A stretch of 17,961 nt of DNA, taken from the NCBI GenBank assembly GCA_036001225.1, contig DASYUM010000133.1, positions 1-17,961 of the forward strand. The letters run 5' to 3'. Below the pieces are notes generated by a model. It saw only the letters and a list, made by a program, of their open reading frames with translations, had not been told where the DNA came from and searched no databases. The position numbers and the translations under genes are program-made. Below, piece by piece: positions 6,624 to 15,265 of this stretch. Every line of letters starts with the position of its first letter. Position 1 is the first letter of the stretch. The DNA is from DASYUM01 sp036001225. GTDB lineage: Bacteria; Methylomirabilota; Methylomirabilia; Rokubacteriales; DASRDR01.

Positions 6624-7370
6624 TCATCGGCACGGCTCCCCTTGCTGGCGCTCGACTTCTTCCATAATCACCTGATTCAGGTGGTCCACCAGCGCGTGGG
6701 GGTCACGGGTCCCGTCGTTCCGGATCAGCTCCCGGACCCGGGCGGGCCGGGCCGACAGCATCACCAGCGTGGTCCCGATCGCCACCGCCTCTTCGATCGA
6801 GTGGGTCACGAAGACGAAGGTCTTCCCGGTGTCGGCCCAGATGCGCCGCACCTCGGCCTGCATGATCCGCCGGTTCTGGGCGTCGAGCGCCGCGAACGGC
6901 TCGTCCATGAGCAGGAGACCCGGCTCGATGGCGAGGGCGCGGGCGATAGCCGCCCGCTGCCGCATCCCGCCCGAGACCCGGTTGGGGTAGTAGGTCTCGA
7001 ACCCCTGCAGGCCCACGAAGCGCAGGTACCGCCGGGCCGTCGCGAGCCGGGTCCGGGCGTCACCGCCGAGCGGCTTGAGGACCAGGGCCACGTTGTCCTC
7101 CAGGGTCATCCAGGGCAGCAGCCGGTCTTCCTGGAACACCACGCCCACGTGGAGGTTGGAGGCGCCGCCATAGAGGACCGGCCGCCCGTCCAGCCGCACC
7201 TCCCCGGCCGTGGGCGGCTCCAGACCACCGACGATCCGCAACAGCGTGGTCTTGCCGCACCCGTTGGGGCCGAGGAGGCAGATGAAGTCGCCCTCGGCCG
7301 CCTGAAAGGTCACGCCGGCCAGGACCGGGATGGCATAGCTCTTGGTGATGGCGTCGACTTCGACCTTCAC
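6624..7370 (-). CDS. SsuB/TauB-type ABC transporter ATP-binding protein
   Basis: Cytoplasmic ATPase of a nitrate/sulfonate/taurine-type importer, 248 residues, normal for the family. Walker A is GPNGCGKTT at 34-42, the Q-loop Gln80 lies in VVFQEDRLLPW (the LLPW motif is typical of this subfamily), the signature is SGGMRQR at 133-139, Walker B is LLLMDEP at 152-158 and the switch histidine is His190 in VTHS. The start is GTG at 7370-7368, 7 bp after the permease stop. It is the third and last gene of a binding protein-permease-ATPase set and the end of the long gene run; the hairpin repeats follow it. The transported compound is not predictable from the ATPase. Confidence 0.95.
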   Translation of the reverse strand: MKVEVDAITKSYAIPVLAGVTFQAAEGDFICLLGPNGCGKTTLLRIVGGLEPPTAGEVRLDGRPVLYGGASNLHVGVVFQEDRLLPWMTLEDNVALVLKPLGGDARTRLATARRYLRFVGLQGFETYYPNRVSGGMRQRAAIARALAIEPGLLLMDEPFAALDAQNRRIMQAEVRRIWADTGKTFVFVTHSIEEAVAIGTTLVMLSARPARVRELIRNDGTRDPHALVDHLNQVIMEEVERQQGEPCR

Positions 7371-7377
7371 CGGGCGC

Positions 7378-8160
7378 CTACCGCCACCGCTCGAGCCGGC
7401 GCGTCAGCGACTCGAAGAGCAGCTTGTCGGTCAGCAGCATGATGCCGATCATGACGGTCGCCCACACGAAGACCATCTGGGTGGCCAGGATCTCCCGGCT
7501 GTAGTTCATGATGTAGCCGATCCCGCTGGTGACGCCGAAGATCTCGGCCACCACCGAGACCTTCAGGGCGAGGCCGAAGCCCACCTTCATCCCCGCCACC
7601 AGGTGAGGGACGGTCGACGGGATCACGATGGCCCGGAACTTCTCCCACCCCGAAAGGCGGTAGACCTGCCCCATCTCGAGCAGCCGCCGGTCCACGCTCT
7701 CCACGCCCTCCACGACGTTGGCGGCGACCACCGGCAGCGTGATCATGAACGTGGTGAACATCGGCGCCAGGTCGGTGAGGCCGAACCAGATCAGCGAGAC
7801 CACGATCCAGACGAAGACCGAGGTCGAGTTGAGGACGGTGACGACATCGCGCACGACGACCCGGGCCGGCCGCCACAGGAACGAGGCCAGACCCATGACG
7901 ATGGCCAGGCCGAGCGCGCCCCCGAAGCCGATGACGATGCGGTAGAGCGAGGCGCCGGTGTGCGTCCACAGCTCGCCCGACCGGACGATGATCGCCAGCC
8001 CGGCCACGACGGCTTCCGGAGACGGCAGGACGTAGGCGCCGTAGCGCCGAGAGGCCAGCTCCCACCCGACGAGCACGGCGACGAAGACGACGACGGTGGG
8101 GAGCCGCAACCGGCGCGTCCAGGCTTCCCACCCCCCGCTCCCGTCCGCCCGGGCCGTCAA
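7378..8160 (-). CDS. SsuC/TauC-type ABC transporter permease
   Basis: Inner-membrane permease of the same importer, 260 residues. A first membrane segment is visible at about 21-37 (PTVVVFVAVLVGWEL), with further hydrophobic segments around 72-95, 115-127, 132-150, 192-210 and 228-244. The cytoplasmic coupling loop that docks on the ATPase is at about 162-183 (EMGQVYRLSGWEKFRAIVIP). The LPSPEAV segment after the first helix is typical of the SsuC group. The start is TTG at 8160, overlapping the binding-protein stop by four bases (TTGA), with GGCGGGG just upstream; the TTG is chosen because it couples translation and leaves a normal N-terminus. The ATPase gene follows 7 bp downstream. Confidence 0.92.
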   Translation of the reverse strand: MTARADGSGGWEAWTRRLRLPTVVVFVAVLVGWELASRRYGAYVLPSPEAVVAGLAIIVRSGELWTHTGASLYRIVIGFGGALGLAIVMGLASFLWRPARVVVRDVVTVLNSTSVFVWIVVSLIWFGLTDLAPMFTTFMITLPVVAANVVEGVESVDRRLLEMGQVYRLSGWEKFRAIVIPSTVPHLVAGMKVGFGLALKVSVVAEIFGVTSGIGYIMNYSREILATQMVFVWATVMIGIMLLTDKLLFESLTRRLERWR

Positions 8161-9179
8161 CCCCGCCAGAACACTTCCTTCTTGATCCGGTCGGGACTCT
8201 CCCAGAGGTCCGACTTCAGGAAGCCCGACTCCTTGAGGAGCTTGAGCTGGAGCACCAGCGTGTCGATCTGCTCGTCGGAGAGCCCCCAGAGCATCTGCAC
8301 CGTCTGCCCATAGGCGTACTCCACGACCTCCCGGGGAAGCTTGGTGATCTCGGTCGCGATCTCGATCGCCCGAGGCTTGTTCTTGTACCAGATCTCGACC
8401 GCGTCCTTCTGGGACTCGTTCAGATCGCGCGGGAAGGCCGGATTCTTCTCGATGAACGCGGGGTTCACCGCGTAGCAGACGTGGACCGGATAGCCGGTCG
8501 CGCGGCCGGTCGCCTTCCGCCAGAGGTCGATCTGCTTGGCGAGGTAGACGCCGTCGCCGCGGAGGACGACCTGGTCCGAGATCGGCTGCCAGGCGACGAT
8601 GGCGTCCACGTCCTTCTTGGCCATCAGCGTCGCCATGTCGGGCGGCGACTGAGCAGTCACCAGCTGGGTGTCTTTCTGGATGTCGAACCCGTAGCCCTTG
8701 AGGGTGAGGGTGCGGATGTCGAAGAAGGTCGTCGTCCCCACCACCGCCGCGATCTTCCGCCCCTTCAGGTCCTCGACCTTGGTGATCCCAGCATCCTTGC
8801 GGGCGACGATCGCGCCCAGTACCGCGGTGGCGACCCCGGTGATCTTGAGGGGAACCTGATCCTCGAACATCTTGGCGGCGAGCGCGAACGACATGTCGAT
8901 GGCATCGACGTTGCCGGCGGCGAACGTGTTGACGAGCCCGGCCGGCGAGCCGGCTACGACGTTGTACTCGGCCTGCCAGCCGCGCTTCCCGAGCAGGTCC
9001 TCCTTGTGGATGATCTCGCAGGCGGCCCAGCCGAGCTGCAGGTAGGCGAAGCGCACCTTGCCCTTGGCACCCTGGGCCGCGGCCGGGCGCGGCCAGCCCC
9101 CGGCCGCCACCGCCCCCGCGGCGGCGCCCGCGGCGCGCAGGAAGCTTCGGCGGCTCAGCTCGGTCGGTTCCTCACGCAT
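8157..9179 (-). CDS. SsuA/NMT1-like ABC transporter substrate-binding protein, Tat-exported
   Basis: Periplasmic binding protein of the SsuABC-type importer, 340 residues. The N-terminus carries a twin-arginine signal: SRRSFLRAAG with Arg10-Arg11, an alanine/glycine-rich hydrophobic stretch and a probable cleavage site after PAAA (residue 35). The mature domain starts KVRFAYLQLGW and shows the NMT1/THI5-like pattern: AGLVNTFAAGNVDA, a KVEDLKGRKIAAVVGTTT hinge region and DVDAIVAWQP. Family members bind sulfonates, nitrate, aromatic acids or pyrimidine precursors, and the ligand cannot be chosen here. The ATG at 9179 overlaps the acyl-CoA synthetase stop by eight bases and has the best ribosome binding site in the window. 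Tat export implies folding in the cytoplasm. Confidence 0.94.
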   Translation of the reverse strand: MREEPTELSRRSFLRAAGAAAGAVAAGGWPRPAAAQGAKGKVRFAYLQLGWAACEIIHKEDLLGKRGWQAEYNVVAGSPAGLVNTFAAGNVDAIDMSFALAAKMFEDQVPLKITGVATAVLGAIVARKDAGITKVEDLKGRKIAAVVGTTTFFDIRTLTLKGYGFDIQKDTQLVTAQSPPDMATLMAKKDVDAIVAWQPISDQVVLRGDGVYLAKQIDLWRKATGRATGYPVHVCYAVNPAFIEKNPAFPRDLNESQKDAVEIWYKNKPRAIEIATEITKLPREVVEYAYGQTVQMLWGLSDEQIDTLVLQLKLLKESGFLKSDLWESPDRIKKEVFWRG

Positions 9180-11259
9180 GGGTCTCCTCCTTGGGGCGGC
9201 CTGGCTCGACGATGATGAGCGCGTCTACCGCGACGGCTTGGTCGCCGTGGACGATCAGGGGATTCACGTCCAGCTCCACGATCTCCGGGTGAGCGACCAG
9301 CAGGTCGCCGATGGCCGCGACGAGAGCGGCCAGCCGCTCCTCGTCAACCGGCGGGCCCCCACGCACGCACTGGAGCAGTCTCGCCGTCCGGCCTTCCCGC
9401 AGCATCGCCATCGCCGCAACGGGAGTGAACGGCGCCAGGCGCAGCGTGACCTCATCCAGGGCCTCGGTCAGGACGCCGCCGAGGCCGACCGCGACCACGG
9501 GGCCGAAGACGGCATCGCGACGCCCGCCCACCAGCAGCTCGATGCCACCGGCCACCTCCCGCTGGATCAGCAGCGGGCCCGGGCCGAGCCGCCGGCCGAT
9601 CGCTGCGACCCCCGCTCGGAGCGCGGCTTCGTCGCCGATGCCGAGCACCACGCCGCCGACGTCGGTCCGGTGGACCACGTGGGGGGCGGCCGTCTTGACC
9701 ACCACAGGGTAGCCGATTTGGCCCGCGACCGACAGGGCTTCCTCGACCGAGGCGACGGTCCCCTCGGCGGGGAAGGTCACCCCGTAGTGCTCGAGAATCG
9801 CCCGGCTCACCCCATACGGGAGCGGGCCAGCGGTCCGGCCGAGAGCAGCGGCCAGCGGCGCCGGCAGCGGTGGCGCCGGGCGGGGGCCGACCATCCCGTG
9901 GCCGCGGCCGCCGGCCGCGGCGGCCCACAGGGCCCGGTAGGCGCGGACGGCGCGTTCGGGCGTCGGGAAGATCGGGATGCCGGCCGCGCGGAGGCGGTGG
10001 TCCACCGCGGGAGTGTCGGCGGTGCAGGCGACGACGGGCTTGCCGGTGACCGCCTGGGCCGTGGCCAGCGCCTCCCCGAACGCCGGCTGGTCGAGCCCGA
10101 CGTCGATCGCCACCGCGCCGGCGATCTCCGGCGCCTCCAGGACGAGCCGCACCGCCGGGGCGAAGGCGGGCCCGTCCATCTGCGGTGTCATGTCCACCGG
10201 ATTGCCATCGGCGCCGAAGCTCGGCAGGTGGGCCCGAAGCCGATGTCGGAGCCCGTCGGGCAGGGGCGGCACGAGCAGGCCGGCCGCCTCGGCGGCGTCG
10301 GCGGCCGCCACCGCCGGGCCGCCCGAGACGGTGAGGATCGCGATCGCCGCACCGGCCGGCCGGCGCTCGCCCTGAGCATCGAGCGCGACCAGCGCGTCGA
10401 AGAACGCCTCGGTCTCCTCGGTGAGGACGACACCGGCGGCGGCAAAGGCCGCCTGATAGGTCGCGTACTCGCCGGCCAGCGAGCCGGTGTGCGAGCCGGC
10501 CGCCCGCCGCCCGGCGCCGCCGCGGCCGACCTTGAAGGCGACGACCGGCTTCCGGCCCGCCGCCTGTTGGGCCGCCTCCACGAAGCGCCGGCCGTCCCCG
10601 CGCACGCCCTCCACGAACAGGCCGACGACGCGGGTCGCGGGATCGGCAGCCAGCCACGCCAGGCACTCGGCGAACCCCAGATCGGCCTGGTTGCCGATCG
10701 AGAGGAAGCGAGCGACCCCGAGCCCGCGCGACCGGACCTCGCGGAAGAAGAGCCCGCCGTAGGCGCCGCTCTGAGAGAGAAAGGAGATGCCGCCGGCCGC
10801 GCGCGGGACGTCCCAGAAGTAGGATCCGTTGAGCCGCCCCGGCACGTTGACGACCCCCATGCAATTGGGCCCGACGATCCGCATGCCGGTCGCGCGGGCG
10901 ATCGCCGCCAGCTCCGCCTGGAGGGCGGGGCCGGCGCCGCCGCTCTCGCCGAAGCCCGACGTCAGCACCACCGCGGCCCGGCAGCCCAGGTGGCCGAGGT
11001 CGCGCACGGCGTCGACGACGGCGGCGGCCGGCAGGCTCACGAGCGCCAGGTCCACGTCGTCCGGCAGGTCGCGGACGCGGGGGACCGTCTTCAGGCCGAG
11101 GATCGCCTCGCCGCTCGGGTTGACGGGGAAGACGTCGCCCGCGAACTGCCAGTCGAGGAGATTCTTGAGCAGCCGGTGGCCGAGCTTGTCCGGGCTGCGG
11201 GAGACGCCGAGGACCGCCACGCGCCGCGGCGCGAAGAGCGGCGTGAGATCCGCGTTCAT
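9172..11259 (-). CDS. NDP-forming acyl-CoA synthetase, fused alpha-beta type
   Basis: A 695-residue fusion of the two subunits of ADP-forming acyl-CoA synthetases, interconverting acyl-CoA + ADP + Pi with acid + CoA + ATP. Domains in order are the CoA-binding Rossmann domain (about 5-130, VAVLGVSRSPDKLG, ending GPNCMG at 130-135), the succinyl-CoA-ligase-like domains (about 150-440, SQSGAYGG and the phosphate-carrying His257 in SHTGSLAG) and a C-terminal ATP-grasp domain (about 478-685). The latter shows the second conserved histidine His530 in VVHRTDVGGV and the metal site ELDVNPL at 662-668. The ATG at 11259 overlaps the MmgE/PrpD stop (ATGA). In contrast to the PaaK-like enzyme upstream it does not make AMP. 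The acyl group is unknown; having both enzyme types in one operon suggests two CoA ester steps. Confidence 0.93.
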   Translation of the reverse strand: MNADLTPLFAPRRVAVLGVSRSPDKLGHRLLKNLLDWQFAGDVFPVNPSGEAILGLKTVPRVRDLPDDVDLALVSLPAAAVVDAVRDLGHLGCRAAVVLTSGFGESGGAGPALQAELAAIARATGMRIVGPNCMGVVNVPGRLNGSYFWDVPRAAGGISFLSQSGAYGGLFFREVRSRGLGVARFLSIGNQADLGFAECLAWLAADPATRVVGLFVEGVRGDGRRFVEAAQQAAGRKPVVAFKVGRGGAGRRAAGSHTGSLAGEYATYQAAFAAAGVVLTEETEAFFDALVALDAQGERRPAGAAIAILTVSGGPAVAAADAAEAAGLLVPPLPDGLRHRLRAHLPSFGADGNPVDMTPQMDGPAFAPAVRLVLEAPEIAGAVAIDVGLDQPAFGEALATAQAVTGKPVVACTADTPAVDHRLRAAGIPIFPTPERAVRAYRALWAAAAGGRGHGMVGPRPAPPLPAPLAAALGRTAGPLPYGVSRAILEHYGVTFPAEGTVASVEEALSVAGQIGYPVVVKTAAPHVVHRTDVGGVVLGIGDEAALRAGVAAIGRRLGPGPLLIQREVAGGIELLVGGRRDAVFGPVVAVGLGGVLTEALDEVTLRLAPFTPVAAMAMLREGRTARLLQCVRGGPPVDEERLAALVAAIGDLLVAHPEIVELDVNPLIVHGDQAVAVDALIIVEPGRPKEETHA
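9184..9192 (-). promoter_or_regulatory. Strong ribosome binding site for the binding-protein gene
   Basis: The coding strand reads AAGGAGGAG followed by four bases and the ATG at 9179. It lies inside the end of the acyl-CoA synthetase gene. A near-consensus site here, while the neighbouring genes have weak ones, suggests the binding protein is made in excess over the permease and ATPase, as is usual for such importers. Confidence 0.75.
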
Positions 11260-12575
11260 GCCCTGGAGCGGGTGAGGTCTCGCAGGTCGTCCACCTCATC
11301 GAGCGACCCGATGGCTTCCAGCAGTCGGTCGGCCGCGCCATCCCCCAGGCGCGGGGCCACGAGCTGACGGAACTTCGCGGCCAGATCGCGCCGCAGCGCA
11401 CTTCCGTCCTGGTCGGCGCCGAGGTCAGCCACCCGCTCACGTGTCTGGCCGCCCGCGAGCCGCACGACGGCCCGCGCCTGCGTCTCGATGAACGCTGGAT
11501 TCGGGGTCAGCCGCACGCGGGCGGCCAGGCCCTGGACGGCCGGGTCGGCGACGGCGGCGTCGGCGAAGTCGTCCTCGCGGATATGGCCGCGGACCAGCGC
11601 CGCCGCCGCGCAGTAGGTCATGCTGAACTTTCCGCCGAGGCCGGTGGTCGGCGCCCGCTGGTCGGCCACCTGGAGCGTGGTGGGGCCGACCTCCAGCTCG
11701 ACGGCCTCGATCGCCGGCACAGCGAGGCCGGGCTGGAGCGCGAGCAGCGCACTGATCGCCGCGTGGGTGGCGAAACAGCACGGGTAGCGCTTGAAAATCA
11801 GCTCGGTCACCGCGTAGCGCTGGCCGAGCGCCTCGCCGAGTCGCCCCGGCGACCAGTCGGGAGACAGCCGCCGAGCCCAGCCCGGGGTGTCGAGGATGCC
11901 GCGCGGCCCGGTGACGCCGGCCGCGGCGGCGACGGCGCTCACGAGCCCGTCGGCGGCGGCCCGGCCGACCTGGAACGGCTTGGCCATGCTCCCGAAGGCC
12001 TCCTGGATGCCGCCGCCTTGGGCCGCCGCCAACCCGACCGCCGTGTCGAGCCGCCCGGCGTCCAGCTCGAGGAGGCGCCCGATCGCCGCCGCCCCGCCCA
12101 ACCGGCCGAGCGTGGCGGTCGCGTGCCAGCCCGCCCGATAGTGTCCGGGGGCCAGGGTGCGGGCGGCCCGCGACGCCACCTCGACGCCGAGGACGAAGGC
12201 GGCCAGCAGGGCCCGGCCGCCGAGCCCGCGCGCCTCGGCCACCGCCAGGAGCCCCGGCAGCACCGGCGCGGTGAGGTGACCGGGCAGGGCGAGGGTGACG
12301 TCGTCGTAATCGAGGGCGTGGGCGGCGACACCGTTGAGGAAGGCGGCGTCGGCCGGCGGCGCCGTCGCCGCCGTTCCCAGGACCGAGGCCGGCCCGGGGG
12401 CCCCGCCCAGCGTCTCCCGGACGAGCCGGGCCACCGGCTCGGCGGCGCCGGCCACCGTCACCCCCCACCAGTCGAGCACGGCCAGCCGCGCGACCTCCAG
12501 CGCGGGCTTGGGGAGGTCCTCGTGGCGCGTCGCGACGACAAACCGGAGGAGGGCGCCGCTCGGAGTCTCAACCAT
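11256..12575 (-). CDS. MmgE/PrpD family protein
   Basis: A 439-residue protein of the family that includes 2-methylcitrate dehydratase (PrpD), MmgE and cis-aconitate decarboxylase. Family motifs are DYDD at 89-92, His100, GWHATATLG with His151, KPFQVGRAAADG with Lys199, the KRYPCCFATH block with His271, and GKFSMTY with Tyr321. The start is taken as ATG at 12575, giving MVETPSGALLRFVV; the frame stays open upstream but those 58 residues are the shadow of the VOC gene. The start overlaps the VOC stop by eight bases and the stop overlaps the synthetase ATG by four. Many members of this family lie next to importers and CoA ligases in soil bacteria without a known substrate, so dehydratase, isomerase or decarboxylase action on a tricarboxylate-like compound is possible but unproved. 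Confidence 0.92.
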   Translation of the reverse strand: MVETPSGALLRFVVATRHEDLPKPALEVARLAVLDWWGVTVAGAAEPVARLVRETLGGAPGPASVLGTAATAPPADAAFLNGVAAHALDYDDVTLALPGHLTAPVLPGLLAVAEARGLGGRALLAAFVLGVEVASRAARTLAPGHYRAGWHATATLGRLGGAAAIGRLLELDAGRLDTAVGLAAAQGGGIQEAFGSMAKPFQVGRAAADGLVSAVAAAAGVTGPRGILDTPGWARRLSPDWSPGRLGEALGQRYAVTELIFKRYPCCFATHAAISALLALQPGLAVPAIEAVELEVGPTTLQVADQRAPTTGLGGKFSMTYCAAAALVRGHIREDDFADAAVADPAVQGLAARVRLTPNPAFIETQARAVVRLAGGQTRERVADLGADQDGSALRRDLAAKFRQLVAPRLGDGAADRLLEAIGSLDEVDDLRDLTRSRA

Positions 12576-13131
12576 GCTGCTGGGCCATCTGACGGGTGAA
12601 CTCGTCGGCCCGTTTCTTCTGCTCGGCCGGCGAGAGGTCTTCCTTGTGCGTCGCCAACCCCCACTCGTGGCCGTAGGGGTCCGAGACCTTGCCGTAACGG
12701 TCGCCCCAGAACATGTCGGCCACCGGCATCCGCACCTGGGCGCCGGCATCCACGGCCTGCTTGAAGGCGGAGTCCACGTTCTTGACGTAGACGTGGAGCG
12801 CGCCGGTGGTGCCGCCCAGCGCCTGCGGGGCCCGCGGCCCCGGCCCCATGTCCGGGAACTCGTCGTTCACGAAAAAGATGGAGTCCCCGATCTTCAGCTC
12901 GGCGTGCATGATCTTCCCGCCCGGGCCCGGCATCCGCATGAGCTCCCGGGCCCCGAAGGCGCGCTTGTAGAAGGCGAGGGCGTCGGCCGCCCCCTGGACC
13001 GTCAACTGGGGCGTGATGCTCCGAAAGCCGGACGGGACGGCCTGGACGCGCGGCTTCGTCGTCGTCTTGGCCCGGCTGCGGGCGGCCTTCTTCGTGCGGC
13101 TGGACTGTCTCGACTTCCCGGCCTTCTTCAT
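12568..13131 (-). CDS. VOC-fold (PhnB-like glyoxalase/bleomycin resistance superfamily) protein
   Basis: A 187-residue protein. Residues 1-30 are a tail rich in lysine and arginine (MKKAGKSRQSSRTKKAARSR), and about 37-165 form a VOC domain of the PhnB-like type: ITPQLTVQGAADALAFYKRAFGA, HAELKIGDSIFFVND, LHVYVKNVDSAFKQAVDAGA and DPYGHEWGLATH. VOC proteins bind metal and act on small molecules as isomerases, dioxygenases or lyases, or sequester drugs. The PhnB-like branch is mostly uncharacterised. The ATG at 13131 follows the PaaK-like stop after one base (TGA-C-ATG) with AAGGACAGG just upstream. The basic tail is unusual for a metabolic enzyme and may be a nucleic acid contact or a disordered linker. 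Confidence 0.9.
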   Translation of the reverse strand: MKKAGKSRQSSRTKKAARSRAKTTTKPRVQAVPSGFRSITPQLTVQGAADALAFYKRAFGARELMRMPGPGGKIMHAELKIGDSIFFVNDEFPDMGPGPRAPQALGGTTGALHVYVKNVDSAFKQAVDAGAQVRMPVADMFWGDRYGKVSDPYGHEWGLATHKEDLSPAEQKKRADEFTRQMAQQHG

Positions 13132-13132
13132 G

Positions 13133-14437
13133 TCACCTGTCCTTTCTCGTATCGCGGTGGTCCACCACCCGGACCGCTTTTCCCTGCGGCCGCGGGATCT
13201 CGCCGATCGCCAGTCGCCGGATCTCCGGCGTCACCCCGACGAAGTCACGCAGCTCCCGCCCCAGCCGCTCCTCGGCTTCTCGCTCGCAGCCGGCCCCGGC
13301 CTCCACCCAGAGCACCATGCGCTCGCCGCCGCCATCCCGCTCGAGCACGATCTGGTACTCGTGGCCGAAGCCGCGTTGGCGGAGCAGGATCTGCTCGACC
13401 TGCCGCGGATAAAAGTTGATCCCCTTGTAGATCACCATGTCGTCGGTCCGGCCCTGGAGGCGATCCAGCCGCACGCCGGTGCGCCCGCAGCGGCAACGCT
13501 CGTGCGAGCGGATGCGGGTCAGGTCGTGGGTGCGATACCGGATCAGCGGCAGCCCCTCCCGGGTGAGCGTCGTCACCACGAGCTCGCCGACCTCGCCGTC
13601 GGGCCGGACGGCGCCGGTCGCGGGATCCACGACTTCGGGCAGGTAATGATCGTCCCAGACGTGGATGCCCTCGCGGGCCTCGCAGTCCACCCCCAGACCC
13701 GGCCCCCCAGTCTCGGTCATGCCGACGAGGTCGAAGGTCCGGATGCCCATCTCGGCTTCGATTCGCTGCCGCAGCTCGTCCGACCACATCTCGGACCCGA
13801 GGACGGCCACCCGCAGCTTGGTCGCGCCGAAGTCGAAGCCCTCCTCCCGGGCGGCCTCGATGAGCCGGAGCGGATAGGTGGCGATGGCCGCGAGCACGGT
13901 GACGCCGAGGTCGCGGATGAGCTGGAGCTGGAGCAGCGTCCGCCCGGCCCCGATCGGGACGACCATCGCGCCCAGCGCCTCGGCGCCGTAGTGGAAGCCG
14001 AAGCCGCCGGTGAAGAGGCCGAAGGAAGCCGCGATCTGGATCACGTCGCCGGCGGTGACCGTCGCCACCGCCAGGCAGCGGGCCATGACCGCCCGCCACT
14101 GCTGGACGTCGGCCGGCGTATAGGGGTTGATGATGGGGGCGCCGGTCGTTCCCGAGGACATGTGGAGACGGAGCACCGGGTCGGGGCCGGCGCAGGCAAA
14201 GCCGTAGGGGTAGGCGTCCCGGAGCTGGTCTTTGGTGAGGAAGGGGAGCTTCTCGAGGTCCCGCACCGCGCGGAGGTCACCGGGGGCGACGCCACCGAGG
14301 TGGCGATGGTAGCGGGGGTTGTGGACAGCGATCCGGGCGATGGTCGCGCGCAAGCGGTCGAGCTGGACGGCCTCGAGGGCCTCGGGGGTCCGGGTTTCCT
14401 CGGCCGGCTGGAACATCGGCGCCATGGCGCTCATCAT
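13133..14437 (-). CDS. Phenylacetate-CoA ligase-like AMP-forming acyl-CoA ligase (PaaK family)
   Basis: A 434-residue adenylate-forming enzyme of the short PaaK type, which activates an aryl or related acid to its CoA ester through an acyl-AMP. Motifs are the P-loop SSGTTGAP at 94-101, VGMTETGG around 238-245 (adenine/substrate side), RYRTHDLTRI at 301-310, the hinge region GRTDDMVIYKGINFYP at 329-344 and the catalytic C-terminal lysine Lys420 in PRPQGKAVRVVD. The ECRCGRTG-like segment with Cys315 and Cys317 is a usual PaaK feature. It is full length. Start choice is between ATG 14437 and the next ATG at 14434; neither has a strong ribosome binding site. It lies 86 bp after the SDR gene, the largest gap in the gene run. 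Whether the substrate is phenylacetate, benzoate-like or aliphatic cannot be told. Confidence 0.93.
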   Translation of the reverse strand: MMSAMAPMFQPAEETRTPEALEAVQLDRLRATIARIAVHNPRYHRHLGGVAPGDLRAVRDLEKLPFLTKDQLRDAYPYGFACAGPDPVLRLHMSSGTTGAPIINPYTPADVQQWRAVMARCLAVATVTAGDVIQIAASFGLFTGGFGFHYGAEALGAMVVPIGAGRTLLQLQLIRDLGVTVLAAIATYPLRLIEAAREEGFDFGATKLRVAVLGSEMWSDELRQRIEAEMGIRTFDLVGMTETGGPGLGVDCEAREGIHVWDDHYLPEVVDPATGAVRPDGEVGELVVTTLTREGLPLIRYRTHDLTRIRSHERCRCGRTGVRLDRLQGRTDDMVIYKGINFYPRQVEQILLRQRGFGHEYQIVLERDGGGERMVLWVEAGAGCEREAEERLGRELRDFVGVTPEIRRLAIGEIPRPQGKAVRVVDHRDTRKDR

Positions 14438-14523
14438 TCTATGTCAGGATCCCGCCGGGCCGGGGCCGAGCCGATCCAGGACGACCGAGGACGCCGAGTT
14501 GCGAAGGGCATCGGCCCGGCGGT

Positions 14524-15258
14524 TCAGATTCCCCACCCGCCGCTCAGATGGATGTTCCCGCCCGTGACGTAGCGCGCCTCCGGGGAGAGCAGGAAGCGCG
14601 CGGCCGCCACCGCGTCGTCCACGCTGCCCACGTATCCGGCGGGGATCCGTGGCCGCATCGCCTCCAGCTCCGCTTTGGGCGCGCTGCCGGAGTCGATGAA
14701 CCCGGGGGAGATCGCGTTGACCGTGATCCCGTGGGGGGCGAGGGCGCGGGCGAGCGAGCGGACGAGGATCAGGATGCCGGCCTTGGCGATGTAGTGAGCG
14801 GTGACGTTGGGCTGAGCCGTGAACTGGTCGGCGCTGGCCATGCTGAAGGCGAGGATGCGCCCCGACTTGCGGGCGATCATCCCGGGGGCGGCGGCGCGGC
14901 TCAGATAGAAGACCGGGTGGAGGTTGTTCTCGAACATCGCGCGCCAGCCGTCCGGGGTCTCCTGCAAGAGCTCCACGCGATGATAGGGCCCGGCGCAGTT
15001 GATCAGGGCGTCGAGCCGACCCCAGCGCTCTTCCACCCGCCGGACCAGGGCCTCGGCGGCGCCCGGATCGGAGACGTCGGTCTGCACGGCGAGAGCGCGG
15101 GCGCCCGCCCTTTCGATCTCGGCCTGGGTCGCGGCCGCCGCCTCCGCGCTCGTCCGGTAACAGAAGGCGACCGCCCACCCCGCGCGGGCGAGGTCGAGCC
15201 CGATCGCCCGGCCGATACCTCGGGCGCCGCCGGTGATCAACGCGACGCGCTCGGCCAT
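14524..15258 (-). CDS. Short-chain dehydrogenase/reductase (FabG-like SDR)
   Basis: A 244-residue classical SDR using a nicotinamide cofactor to interconvert an alcohol and a ketone, possibly a 3-hydroxyacyl-CoA given the neighbours. The cofactor loop is TGGARGIG at 9-16, NCAG at 87-90 stands in the place of the usual NNAG, the catalytic residues are Asn112, a serine in the FSMAS segment (139 or 142), Tyr156 and Lys160 (YIAK), and the cofactor-side motif SPGFIDSG follows at 184-191. FCYRTS after the second strand (Arg35) would fit NADP binding as in FabG-type enzymes. Length is standard. The ATG at 15258 is 7 bp after the TPR gene stop with no clear ribosome binding site, so coupled translation is likely. 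Confidence 0.94.
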   Translation of the reverse strand: MAERVALITGGARGIGRAIGLDLARAGWAVAFCYRTSAEAAAATQAEIERAGARALAVQTDVSDPGAAEALVRRVEERWGRLDALINCAGPYHRVELLQETPDGWRAMFENNLHPVFYLSRAAAPGMIARKSGRILAFSMASADQFTAQPNVTAHYIAKAGILILVRSLARALAPHGITVNAISPGFIDSGSAPKAELEAMRPRIPAGYVGSVDDAVAAARFLLSPEARYVTGGNIHLSGGWGI

Positions 15259-15265
15259 GCCACGC

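Noticed and set aside
5081..6667. Open frame of 528 codons on the plus strand
   Set aside because: It is antisense to the alcohol dehydrogenase and runs through the repeats at both ends; no family features.
9058..11367. Open frame of 769 codons on the plus strand
   Set aside because: It is antisense to the acyl-CoA synthetase, which has complete motifs; the composition is that of a shadow frame.
9452..11440. Open frame of 662 codons on the minus strand
   Set aside because: It overlaps the synthetase gene in another frame and is Arg/Pro/Gly low complexity without motifs.
12576..12749. Upstream extension of the MmgE/PrpD reading frame by 58 residues
   Set aside because: The added residues are the VOC gene read in another frame; the family starts at the ATG 12575 that overlaps the VOC stop.
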